64,000 nt of DNA from Siphonodentalium dalli. Lineage: Eukaryota > Mollusca > Scaphopoda > Gadilida > Siphonodentaliidae. Shown in pieces: positions 36,283 to 48,116 of this stretch (its first letter is position 1; each line of letters opens with the position of its first letter). Location: assembly GCA_032622095.1 (NCBI GenBank), contig CP136067.1, positions 50,073,899-50,137,898 of the forward strand, read 5' to 3'. The notes below the pieces were generated by a model, which was given only the letters and a program-made list of their open reading frames with translations, was not told the origin of the DNA and did not search any database. The translations under genes and the position numbers were made by a program.

Positions 36283-37105
36283 ACTGCATATATGACCGTC
36301 TTATTTTCAACTTTCTATTTACACGTACATGTATGTGTCTGAATGCTTGACCTGGTCTGGCCCTGGTACCGACGAGCCGGAAAAGGGTGTTTTTTTTCAG
36401 CCTACTGTCATGTCACTTTTTCCGACCCCCCCCCCCCCCCCCCCCCCTGGAAGACCAGCCATTGATGCAAAAGGAGCATATATGTACAATTGTAAAGGTG
36501 TACTGTAGGCCATTTTCAATAAATTCCCGTTGATAACAACGATCTAATGTCATTAATATATAGAAAACTAAGTAATTTGAGTCGAAGATGTATTCTGTAA
36601 ACGTTCAGGTTAATAAGTTATCTTAAAATCATAGTTGATAATTTGATATAAATTTAATTTATGGTTGGAGCCATAAATTAAATAACGTTTTTCCGTATAC
36701 AAGACGTAATCAAAATAATTCACGGATAGTTGATTGGACAACGCGTGGCACACCTGATCGTGTAAAACATATGTTGATACGGGGCGTAAACTCAAGCAAG
36801 TCAATATGCAATGACTTAAATGAGTATATGGGTTTATATGCATATAATATAACATCCGTATAAATCATTACTTCGTACTCAACAGACTATCAAATAATGG
36901 AAATCTGGTTACCCTATTCTACGACTCAGAGACTATAGAAACCAACAACAACATTTGAATACAGTATCCCTTTAAGAGGGACAAAGTCGACGACGACAAA
37001 CTTCAGACATGAACCAAATGAGTACATGAAAGAAAACTATACACTGGAAACATATCTAGTGAATGCGAACATTTGTGAAACTATGTGTATATATATATAT
37101 ATATA
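36283..37105. other. Spacer with poly-C tract
   Basis: A long uninterrupted C-run at 36426-36446, a small foldback at about 36636-36680 ('aaatttaatttatggttgg') and a (TA)n tract at 37087-37105. No gene. Confidence 0.4.
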
Positions 37106-37564
37106 CTAGAAGGTGACCCGACTTCGTCCGAGATTTGACCTTGAATTGTCCATTTTGAAGGCAAAGGTCAGGTGGGGTCACGATTTGACCCGTCCAAAAA
37201 AAAGTACCCGACAAAAGTCACGTCGAAATCCATCCGGTTTTACCCGATTTGACCTCGAATTGATCAATTTGAAGGTCAAGGTCAGGTCGGAGTCACGACT
37301 CGACCCGCCCAAAACACTCAGTGGACAAAAGTAACCCTATGTATAAAATTTCGTCGAAATCCCATCAAAATTGGCGATTTGACCTTGAATTGACCCGATT
37401 TCAAGATCAAGGTCACGTCGTACGGGCAAATTAATAGGCCTATGTCACTCCCCGGCCGAAAATAACCCCACATACCAAGTTTCATCGAAATCGGCTCGGC
37501 CGTTTTCGAGTTCTTCGATTATACACACACACACACAAACAGATCTTCCAAAATATATAATAGA
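37106..37564 (-). mobile_element. Helitron array unit 1 (family A)
   Basis: The first member of a head-to-tail array. The left end is CTAGAAGGTGACCCGAC, preceded by A. It has about two and a half family-A modules, 'tcggctcggccgttttcgag', (AC)n, and a terminal 'aaaatatataataga' that abuts the next CTAG. Confidence 0.8.
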
Positions 37565-38146
37565 CTAGCCGATGAACCCGACGTTGTCCGGGCTATACAA
37601 AAACCAAATTTCAAGTCGATAGCTCCACCCGTTTCCGAGATCTGGTCTGCGCATGCGCGAAGATTGCGTCGCACGGGCTCGGCGACCCGATAAAATTCGT
37701 ATCCGGGGCAAGATACATTCACACACCAAATTTCAAGTCGATAGCTCCACCCGTTTCCGAGATCTGGTCTGCGCATGCGCGAAGCTTGCGTCGCACGGGC
37801 TCGGCGACCCGATAAAATTCGTATCCGGGGCAAGATACATTTACATAGCAAATTCACGGGCGTCGCACGGGCTCGCCAATACGACAACGACGACCGCCTG
37901 GTCAAACTACACACACGTACCAAATTTCAAGTCGATAGCTCCACCCGTTTCCGAGATCTCGTATGCGCATGCACGAAGCGGGCGCCGCACGGGCTCGCCA
38001 ATACGACAACGGTCACCGCCTGGTCAAACTACACACACGTACCAAGTTTCGTCCCGATCGGTCGAAAATCGTAGATTTGTATAAATGACATACAGACATA
38101 CAGACAAACAGACAAACAGACAGAGGTCTTCAAAATATATATGAGA
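37565..38146 (-). mobile_element. Helitron array unit 2 (family B)
   Basis: It begins CTAGCCGATGAACCCGAC with the hairpin, then two to three ~122-bp modules ('aagtcgatagctccacccgt', 'gcgcatgcgcgaag', 'cgtatccggggcaagataca'). These are followed by 'accgcctggtcaaactacac', 'tttcgtcccgatcggtcgaa' and (GACA)n. It ends 'aaaatatatatgaga' and directly abuts the next unit. Confidence 0.8.
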
Positions 38147-38510
38147 CTAGCCGATGAGCCCGACGTTGTCCGGGCTATTCAAAAACCAAATTTCAAGTCG
38201 ATAGCTCTACCCGTTTCCGAGATCTGGTCTGCGCATGCGCGAAGCTGGCGTCGCACGGGTTCGGCGACCAGATAAAATTCTTATCCGGGACAAGATACAT
38301 TCACATAGCAAATTTCAAGTCGATAGCTCCACCCGTTTCCGATATCTTGTCTGCGCATGCGCTGCACCGGCGTCGCACAGGCTCGCCAATACGACAACGA
38401 CGACCGCCTGGTCAAACTACACACACGTACCAAGTTTCGTCCCGACCGGTCGAGAATCGTAGATTTGTATAAATGACATACAAACAGAGGTCTTCAAAAT
38501 ATATAGGAGA
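38147..38510 (-). mobile_element. Helitron array unit 3 (family B)
   Basis: A 364-bp unit with two modules; the end 'aaaatatataggaga' abuts the next CTAG at 38511. Confidence 0.8.
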
Positions 38511-39165
38511 CTAGCCATGAGCCCGACGTTGTCCGGGCTATTCAAAAACCAAATTTCATGTCGATAGCTCCACCCGTTTCCTAGATCTGGTCTGCGCGAA
38601 GCTGGCGTCGCACGGGCTCGGCGACCCGATAAAATTCGTATCCGGGGCAAGATGCATTCACATAGCAAATTTCAAGTCGATAGCTCCACCCGTTTCCGAG
38701 ATCTCGTTTGCGCGAAGCGGGCGCCGCACGGGCTCGCCAATACGACAACGTCGACCGCCTGGTCAAACTACACACACGTACCAAGTTTCGTCCCGATCGG
38801 TCGAGAATCGTAGATATACAAATTTCAAGTCGATAGCTCCACCCGTTTCCGAGATCTGGTCTGCGCATGCGCGAAGCTGGCGTCGCACGGGCTCGGCGAC
38901 CCGATAAAATTCGTATCCGGGGCAAGATACATTCACATAGCAAATTTCAAGTCGATAGCTCCACCCGTTCCGAGATCTCGTCAGCGCATGCGCGAATCTG
39001 GCGTCGCACGGGCTCGCCAATACGACAACTTTGACCGCCTGGTCAAACTACACACACGTACCAAGTTTCGTCCCGATCGGTCGAGAATCGTTTATTTGTA
39101 CAAATGACATACAGACAGACAGACATACAGACAGACAAACAGAGGTCTTCAAAATATATATGAGA
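38511..39165 (-). mobile_element. Helitron array unit 4 (family B)
   Basis: A 655-bp unit with an internal duplication: the module block restarts at about 38818 after 'tcgtagatata', giving two 'accgcctggtcaaac' footers. The end 'aaaatatatatgaga' abuts the next CTAG. Confidence 0.8.
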
Positions 39166-39539
39166 CTAGCAGATAGCCCGACGTTGTCAGGGCTATTCAA
39201 AAACCAAATTTCAAGTCGATAGCTCTACCCGTTTCCGAGATCTGGTCTGCGCATGCGCGAAGCTGGCGTCGCACGGGCTCGGCGACCCGATAAATTCGTA
39301 TCCGGGGCAAGATACATTCACATAGCAAATTTCAAGTCGATAGCTCCACCCGTTTCCGAGATCTCGTCTGCGCATGCGCTGCACGTGCGTCGCACGGGCT
39401 CGACAATACGACGTTGACGACCGCCTGGTCAAACTACACACACGTACCAAGTTTCGTCCCGATCGGTCGAGAATCGTAGATTTGTATCAATGACATAAAT
39501 ACATACAGACAAACAGAGGTCTTCAAAATATATAGGAGA
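39166..39539 (-). mobile_element. Helitron array unit 5 (family B)
   Basis: A 374-bp unit beginning CTAGCAGATAGCCCGAC. The end 'aaaatatataggaga' abuts the next CTAG at 39540. Confidence 0.8.
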
Positions 39540-40076
39540 CTAGCCGATGAGCCCGACGTTGTCCGGGCTATTCAAAAACCAAATTTCAAGTCGATAGCTC
39601 CACCCGTTTCCGAGATCTGGTCTGCGCATGCGCGAAGCTGGCATCGTACGGGCTCGGCGACCCGATAAAATTCGTATCCGGGGCAAGATACATTCACATA
39701 GCAAATTTCAAGTCGATAGCTCCACCAGTTTCCGAGATCTCGTCTGCGCGATTTTTTTTTCGTTTCGTTTTGCATCCGTATTTTACGCATGGGTAGCCGT
39801 TTAGCAGCTTGGATTGTAATAAAGAGCGTTGATCCTTAACACCTCCGAAGTGGTCAATATAAAGATCGTTGATGCCTTAACCACCGAAATGGCGTTTGCG
39901 GTGATTTTGATGATTGGGAGTGGAGAATGGGTGGTCTGGGCTTCTCCAAAATGCGACGTCGAAGATTCCCGTTGGATTTTACCTTTGGATAGGAAGTTTG
40001 GTCTCGATCGGTCAACCCGTTTTCGATTCTATAAAGGACATACAGACAGACAGAGGTCTTCAAAATATATATGAGA
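39540..40076 (-). mobile_element. Helitron array unit 6, B/D mosaic
   Basis: It starts as family B but switches near 39750 to a T-run and then family-D sequence ('aataaagagcgtt' at 39818, 'ggataggaagtttggtctcg'). It ends 'aaaatatatatgaga', followed by T. The whole array 37106-40076 is therefore flanked by A and T, as a single Helitron insertion would be. Confidence 0.75.
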
Positions 40077-40951
40077 TGATGATGCGGTTGGGTCCTGCTG
40101 AATTGCTATGATGCTGTTAGGGCAAACTGATGCTGTTAACAAACAGTACCGTTATATCTTTTTACTTTGTCTTTTTTCGCGGTGTTCCGATAATCAGAAC
40201 ATATACAGGAAAACCCATTATGCGTATCAAACATTGAAAAACATATTTATTGCGAAATAGTTTTAATACTGGTTGTATTAGTTGTTGAAAATCGACTACA
40301 ATCAAGATTATTATATTTTTCAAAATATATATATATTCTTGAATGGTTCATACACACATTGTTTTTTCTCAAATCGCTCGGATTAGCCAAACACCACGAA
40401 AATAAATTACAACTTTAGAAACAATAACGGTTCATTTTCGTGCCGGCATCAGGTTGCCCTACCCGCATTATATCAATTCGGCATGACCACCAGCATCACA
40501 GCATATTAGAAGGACCACTTGACCAGGGGTGACTATTTAGAATTATATAGTAGAACACGCGAAAGATTTTTCATTGACATCATTGGCACAAGTACCCGAA
40601 TTCACATTTCCTATGACATTATGAAATGTTTTTCAGTTTTAACTTTTTTCTTGACTTTAAACACCGCTTTAAACATATTTTATTTGTATATTAAGCATGA
40701 CACAAAAGGTATTGGGGACACGTTACAGAAACGTAATTCGCCCCTCTCCCGGTTAATACTAATTATATACATACTTAACAAGATGGCGAAGAAAAATATA
40801 AACAAAATCATATATATAGGTTAAACATAAGTATATTCTCAAGCAGGGGGGTTGGGTGGGAGATGCAAAAAAACGCTAATTTACATAAAGTGGATTTCCT
40901 GGATTACGTTGATCTATCCAACTTTGAATAGTTTTTTCGTAGTTATAAATC
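40077..40951. other. Spacer with two shared repeat fragments
   Basis: 40090-40165 resembles 61995-62055 ('gctatgatgctgttagggca', 'aaactgatgc'). 40660-40830 is the partner of 10096-10260. No gene seen. Confidence 0.45.
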
Positions 40952-41029
40952 GATGGACTGTCTTGGGAATTGTATTTCTTCTATAATCGAGGTGTTAGGA
41001 ATTAGAAGAAATAAAATATTCTTCAAGAC
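40952..41029. repeat. Small foldback
   Basis: 'gatggactgtctt' and 'tatttcttct' arms pair with 'agaagaaata' and 'aagacagtccatc'; 78 bp. Confidence 0.6.
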
Positions 41030-44000
41030 AGTCCATCATCTGTGTTCTTATTACACATGATACCAATTTTGTCTTTTAAACTATGATAAATCGTTGACTG
41101 CGTTTGTCGGCCATTTTATATAGATAATATGTGAGTTCTAACATGCAGTCGGTGAAAAGAACGTAATTTTTTAAAAATTATTTGCATGTTTTGATTTTAG
41201 CCTTTCGCTTATAAGTTTGTCGGCGAATCTTATCGTTGTATTTGACTGTGGTTACATGGTACCGTTTTTCAAGAATTATGTGATCTATTCGGAGATCCAC
41301 CTAATTAATGGGATTCAATTGAACAGGAAACTGTTCGAATTTGGGGGCGCATGCACTGCCTGAATATTACATCCTTTTTGTTCGATATATAGTACTCGTT
41401 TTTCCTAGTTTGTTGATTTGCAATGAGGTTTATAGTACTCGCCACCTTATGCGCAAGTCAAATCGCCGGATTTGTAATTTTATAGCATATGGGGCTAGTT
41501 TGCGCTATATGATTTGGCCTGGCATATATCGCCGACTCCCACGCCCAATAATCACAGAATCTCAATATCCGGCCCGGTATGTAAGGTGGACGGAAATTAC
41601 TACACACGACCTTTTATGCCCATCCGACTATTATGCTAAATCTTCGTTTGATATAGGATAGGAGTGATACACTAATTCGCATATATATAACAGTTGTCGT
41701 GCACCAATGCCAGTGATCGTGACAAAATTTGCAGGCATAGGCATTTTTTTTTTTGCAGGTCAACTTTTTGGTACCCACCCCCCCCCCCCCCCCCAAATTA
41801 GTAAATAAATTAGAATAATATGAAACAAAATTATATCAGCCTGGTTCTTTCTGGCAATTACTATTTAACGTATTCAAACATATTAATACAACCCAAAACA
41901 TGGAACGATTGTGTAGTAGCATGATCGGAAGCAATCTTTGTAAACATACACTCAGATTTATACTGATACTATTTTTAACAACCTTTAGCCACACCTTCGG
42001 AATTTCCACACCAAGAGCACGTGACATGTTAATAGGTTTTTTTTAATGGGGCACATTTATTTAGAGTAAGTTTTGATTGGCGGTAATTACGAGGAATCCC
42101 GGGTTTGGGAAATGAAAACTGAACGAAAGATCGTTAGACCCACTATTTTTAATATGTGGGTATGTAGTTTACCCCAGACTGTATCGGAAGCATAATCATA
42201 AAAACAGTTCCCATTGGTATTTGTTTGCCAAAATTTTAATATTTCTTGAGTGAATATATAAAGATATGCATTATTTATAGCGATTTCATCTTAGGCCTAT
42301 AACATTCACTTCACAATTATAATGGTGTGTGTGCTTTCAAAGTTGTTGGCCAATGCACTCCATGTGGCATCATTATTGATTGGGCAGTATGTCAGTGATT
42401 ATTTGATTGCTTATGTGTTGTCTACCATTCCATACAAAATAAAATTGTTTTGGTAACCAGTGACTGGTGCAAAAGTTTCAGATGGCAAGATGATATTTGC
42501 AAATATTTTGTTATACTGTTGACATGCGGATGTCACATTTTGTCATTCAGTTTGGGTTTATGTTTAAATATGCAGCCATGTATAGGACCGCTGGTACCTG
42601 CTTATTGACTTGAATATCCACCAGCAGAAATAATGAGAAAGAATATGACTTTGATAGCCACGGCTTGACGTACATTTAATAGTATTGAGAGTGGTATGTA
42701 TAGGCTCAATATTATAATGTTTAATACATGTGGATTTGAAATTAAATTATGTGAATTGTTGCTTGAAGTAGCTTTAAAAATCAGACAACTCAATAGCTTC
42801 ACAGCTGGGCGACATATATCCATGTATCGGTATAACCTATTCATGAATGTCCAACCTGGTGATGCATACAGTTTTCTCTAATCACTAATATGGACATATC
42901 ATACTCAGAAATGGTGCAACAGGTAAGCACAGTACACAACGAAGTGATATAATTCCAATATCTTAGTGTTTCTTAATTAGTTTTTTTTATAAATATGTTG
43001 ATTGGAAAAACATATTTTTTCGACCTCGAAACATAAAAACCTACCCACCCTCCCTCTGTCTGGACTTTTTCTGCAGACCCCCACCCGGTTGTACCCACCG
43101 CGAACGCGATCTACTATCTACCACGTATGCAGTAGATTTAATATAAAGGTAAGGGCACATGCACCTGGGTAAGATGCACTCACACGCGCTACTAAACAAC
43201 AAGAAATCCATAGTCAGAAATGGTAACGCCCTCAAGGTCATATTATTGGGCATATATATAATTTTAATATAAAATATATTGGTCTCATGAACGCACCAGC
43301 GGCACCACCTCAGAATTCCGTTAAAGAACTAATACTTCAAATCATTACAACAACAATATGAAACTGTTATCACTGCATGTTTCTCATTCACCACATCAGA
43401 CCAGAAAGCCTCTTAATGCGGACAACAAATATCATAATCGGATTAAATACACACCCGATACTTCGCAATACGACATTCAGTTTATATTCCAACTGAGACA
43501 TACTTCATCAGCAATGGTAGCTGTTATAGTTTGCATTGTGTTCCCGCAATAAAATCTTCAAGAGTGGCCCAGTCGTTGTTTACACCTAAGCAATTAGCGC
43601 GGTCATAAAAGTTACATACTACAACATTGAGACATCTACTGAGCCGTATAAAAAGGAATAAGTAAAGATTATATGGAAGCGGATACTAAAATATATGAGA
43701 AAAACAACTGAGTTCGAAATAAGAAAAATGGTAAAAGAAATATGAACATTAAAATCAAATAAAGGGCAATACCTGCAACTCACAAAACCGGACAATAAGA
43801 CCACGTGTGTGTGATATATTACCAAAATCTAATTAAAGACCATACCAAATAAAATGTAAGTAAACCGTGTGTATGAGGGTGATGAGTAGAGTTTTACCAA
43901 AAAGAAAAGTATTTGACCACATGGATCAAGGCAAAAATCAGTATGTCACTACACATGAATATAGCACTTAAGGTGTGTATGCTAGAATAAGGCATTTGGA

Positions 44001-45999
44001 GATGTGAGCGTCTGTAAATAGGACTGTCTTCAGGTCCGATTTAAATTGATCGATATGTTCCGGATATATGTGAAAATGTACTTTTTACCAAAGTTAGTTT
44101 CCATTTTTGAAGCCATCTTGGGTAATTTGATCTGTAAACACCTTAGTGTGACAAATTTAAAATAGATCAAAACAATAATCACCTTCCATACCAAAGTTTG
44201 TTACATTTAACGTTTTGTAAATGGTCCTAACCTGAAAAGTTGATTTTGCCGATATTTATGTCACGTTTGTGAGAGTAAAATCCAATATATCTGGTAATAT
44301 CAGTGGTTACAATACTAACAATTAACCAAGGTAAATCAGACATGTTAGTTTTCAATGGATATAAGGCAGAATAGCCCATTTTATTCATCAACCGCAAAGT
44401 GTAAGCGATGGCAGAGCACGCTGGGGCAATATCTACAATTTTCCATATTTGTGTCGGCCAATTTGGCGGCCATTTTGAGCCAAAGTAACAATTTTGGTGG
44501 GGAATGGTATGCTCACTTACATAACGCAGTTCTGCGAATTCCTTGTTGAAATATGACTAGAATCCCAATTATGTTTTTGGTTTTGTGAAATTTTGTACCG
44601 CATTCTGTAAAATCAATTTTTTTAGGGATTGGAAGGGGCTAGGACCAATAAAAACTTATTTAATTGCCCCAATGATCAGTTAGTATAACAATACAAAATA
44701 AAGTCACAATTCTCAACCAGTTCCAAACAGCAGAAACTGATCTAGAAGATATTACTTCCACTTTTCCACTTCCAGTGGCCATTTTGGCGGCCATTTTGAA
44801 TATATTACATATATTCACACCTATTGATAAGGAGTACATTTGTCAATAGAACAACATATCGCACGACTTAATTCCTCATAAACTTCCTGAGTAATTGCAA
44901 ATTAAAATTTACCAGGTCAGATATTCAATTTTGGCGGCCATCTTAGATTCAATGACCGATAACTCTAGAAAGCCCCAACAGCCAGATGGCAAACAACCGG
45001 CAAATTTAAGGAATGATCTAGTTCTACAAAGATATCATAACCACCAAAATTCCGCAAATGGGGGGTGTACCCGGGTGTACATACAGCTCAAGCTCTAATA
45101 GTGCCATAAGAACATCTTTTATGGGTTGAAATTAATCAAAATTTACCTGATATGTAAATCTTGACGGAAAATTACATTGGTCGGTGTGCCCAGTAAATTG
45201 TCCGACCAGAAATGTTGGCAAGAATGTTCCTGTTGCCTGTAATTTTTCATACAATCAACCGACATGGCAAACTTATAGTCATTCTTGAACACAACAGTCG
45301 TTACAGCGCGAATAGCATAACATATATATTTTAGCCACAGCTTGATAAAGACAGAGGGGGCACTTCACTGCTCGTGTACACACTGATGGAAGTATGTATT
45401 TAATGTAACTTGTCCACATGTATCATGTTTTGTCCAATTATTTCTTTCGATAATATGACATTATAGTAATAAATACGACCATCATTGTATCTCCACCATC
45501 TTATCTTGAAGGACATGCAGTGTGATGAAGGATATCAACTTGCAACAGATGGGTTTTGTTCAGTCATCACAGACCTGAATAAGACATCATTCGAATTTAG
45601 CCACACCAGAACATTAATAAACCTCAACAGACAGATTTGCGGGGCATATGCTCCCGGTCCACCGCCATGTGCTGCAACTTCCCAAGAAACCTCATGGGCA
45701 TGCATGTAGGCAGCACTACATGTCGAACTGAAATTTGTTCTACCTGTTAACTGTTAACCTTTTCACCAAATCAGTTTTATTGTTTCTCATGCGTGTGATA
45801 TCACAAAAACTGGTCACTTGGTTAGATAGTTATCTTGTGTTAGTTTAGAAAGACAGAAATTCAAATTTGGTGTTATTTATATTATATCTAAATAATAGGT
45901 CAGACTTTTATATACTTTACACAACGATGATGATAATATTTTTTTTATTAATTGAGTTTTTGTTTTGTGTATACTTCTAGAGAAACTATTCATATCGCT
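41030..45999. other. Long spacer without a convincing gene
   Basis: Frames at 41341-41661 and 45485-45709 are not supported. The latter encodes a Cys-containing peptide (CDEGYQLATDGFC) faintly like an EGF-type loop, but has no partner exons. 'ggcggccattttg' recurs at 44463, 44779 and 44930, suggesting a weak satellite. A C-run lies at 41777-41794. Confidence 0.35.
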
Positions 46000-46639
46000 A
46001 TATCTGTACACCATTATTGGGAAATCAAGGAAGCACTGCCTGTCGATAAAAAACCAACTGGATTTGTTTGACTTGCATGTTATGCCAATACTGCTGTATG
46101 GATGTGAAACCTGGGGATTTGGGAACAATGATGTTCTCGAAAAGGTTCATCGTAAATTCATGAAGCACATTCTCAACCTCAGACCATCAACCCCTAATTT
46201 TATGTTATATGGCGAATGCGGAAGACTGCCTATTGACATACATGTGAACACACGAATGATAAAATTTTGGTGTAAGGTTATGAATAGCCATGAAGACAGG
46301 TACCCTAGAATACTCCTGAAACTATCACACACCATGTTTGACATTAATGCAAATAATTTTCCTTGGTCGCATACCATCTATAACATATTAGAAAATTGTA
46401 ATCAATTGCATGCTTGGCATATGGAACAAATTCCAGACATTGATCAATTTGTATCATATATAAAGTGTAGCCTAATTACACAGTTCAGGGATTCATGGGA
46501 AACTGATATAAACAACTCCAGTCGCGGTCGAATTTATAGGATATTTAAGCATGATTTATCCTTTGAGAGATATCTGGAAACTCTGAACATGGCAAACCGA
46601 ATAACCTTATGTAAATTTAGAACTGGTAATCACCATCTA
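46000..46639 (+). pseudogene. LINE reverse transcriptase C-terminal region, 5' part
   Basis: The frame shows the post-catalytic part of a non-LTR retrotransposon ORF2. It has LDLFDLHVMPILLYGCETWG (the LLYGCExWG motif that follows the RT thumb in many LINEs), then a conserved-looking HILNLRPSTPNFMLYGECGR segment and a basic, aromatic tail. The catalytic RT motifs are absent upstream, so the copy is 5'-truncated, with homology starting near 46000. The frame runs without a stop to 46639, where a MITE interrupts it, and resumes at 47808 in phase. The clade (CR1/Jockey-like or another) is not resolved. Confidence 0.8.
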
Positions 46640-47805
46640 CACTCTTAGAACCAGAAGTCCTTCCGAGAACCCAAAAAGGTTCTTCACCTTGTCACAATAG
46701 GAGCACCTTATTTGGTGCTTCGAAGGACCCCATCATAAGGTTCAACAGAAGAACCCCAAGATGGTTCTTAAGGGAACCATAATATGAACATGGTTCTTCC
46801 GGGAACCTTTATAAGAACCCCAGATGGTACTTCGGAGGACACAATCATAAGGGTCACACGAGGTTTCTCCAGAAAACCGTTCATATATCAGAACAGAGTT
46901 CGTAAGGGATCCATAATCTACCCCAACAGAGAACTTCAGAGAACCTGTAAGATGGAATAGCGTACGATGATAAAATAATATGTTTGCGCTCTTGCGTATA
47001 TCGCGACGTTCAGTGCACTTTGAGGTGTTTTATAATAACTAATAGATTGTCATAACATTGAAGCATTTGGGGAATGATATATTCAAGGCAGCTTATACCT
47101 ACACGTTCCATATACAATTCGCTTAATTTTGGTGTGATTCATATTCTTGAATACCCGAAGGTGGTGAATTACTCTGCACTTTAACATATATTTATGTGTA
47201 TTTTACGATTATCACACGAGGGTTCTTCAGAGAACCTATCATATATCAGAACATGGTTCTTAAGGGAACCATAATCTATCCCAACATGGTTCTTTATAGA
47301 ACCTTTATAAGAACTCCAGATGGAATAGCGTACGGTGATAATATAGTATGTTTTCTTCTTGCGTATATCGCGACATTCCGTAAACTATAATGGTCTGAGT
47401 GCACTGCCTGTGGTTTTTACCCTTAGATAGCAAGTTTTGGCTCAATTGGTCGAGCTGTTTTCGAGTTTATAAAGGACACACACACACGAAAGTATCGAAT
47501 ATATAGTAGAGTACTATTACTATTATACATTACTATTCCCCAACCCTGCGAACAAACACATACTCCTCCTTTCTCTCTGGTTGATGTTTTATTCATGTTC
47601 ATCACTCAATTCGGCTCCATGGTACATGTAACAACTGCATTATTGTTTGGTCATGAACCCTTCAGCATCCAAAAGAACCCTAGTCAAACAACGACGAACC
47701 CTATCGATTACAGAGAACCTTTTCTGACACCGAGGAACATATGGGTTCTTAAGAGAACCCTTGAGTTCTTCAAAGAACCACAAAGAACCCTTATTTCTTA
47801 GAGTG
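46640..47805. mobile_element. TA-duplicating MITE inserted in the LINE
   Basis: 1166 bp between TA (46638-46639) and TA (47806-47807). The ends are CACTCTTAGAA and, inverted, CACTCTAAGAA. The interior is full of 'ggttctt' and 'agaacc' half-palindromes. It holds a diverged internal duplication (about 46880-47010 and 47240-47370, both with 'atggaatagcgtacg(a/g)tgat' and 'cgtatatcgcgac'). A Helitron family-D fragment (about 47405-47509, 'tacccttagatagcaag...atatatagtaga') sits inside. The TA duplication suggests a Tc1/mariner-type mobilising transposase. Confidence 0.8.
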
Positions 47806-47807
47806 TA

Positions 47808-48116
47808 CCCATCGAAACCGGACGGTGGAAAACACCAGGCAACACAAGTCGTTTATGTCCGCTTTGCGATTCCGGAGAAATTGGAGATGAATTCCACTAC
47901 CTACTTGTCTGTGGCAAACTATTAAATGACAGACAGCGACTGCTATCAAAATTTATTTACAAAAGGCCCAACTCCATTACTATGAGTGAACTATTAAATC
48001 AGAAAAATTCCACGGACATACGTCGATTGTGTGATTTCATCAAACTTGTCAACCGAGAACTAACAAGGGCAGCTAAGCCAAATAATCAGATGTACATACA
48101 CATGTGGTATAAATAA
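47808..48116 (+). pseudogene. LINE C-terminal end with zinc-knuckle, 3' part
   Basis: It continues the 46000-46639 frame in phase across the MITE: the first residues after the junction, PIETGRWK, are the expected context. A C-X2-C-X9-H-X4-C cluster (CPLC...H...C) follows, the zinc-binding tail typical of several LINE ORF2 proteins. It ends at TAA 48114-48116 after 102 codons. No obvious poly-A or microsatellite tail follows. Confidence 0.8.

Noticed and set aside
37565..39757. Regularly spaced repeats resembling a CRISPR layout
   Set aside because: Eukaryotic context, long degenerate units and Helitron termini explain them.
37519..39790. Many 70-143-codon frames on both strands with similar peptides
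   Set aside because: All are translations of the same non-coding ~122-bp Helitron module.
45485..45709. Cys-containing frame resembling an EGF-like loop
   Set aside because: Too few cysteines, no adjoining exon or signal peptide, immediately upstream of a LINE.
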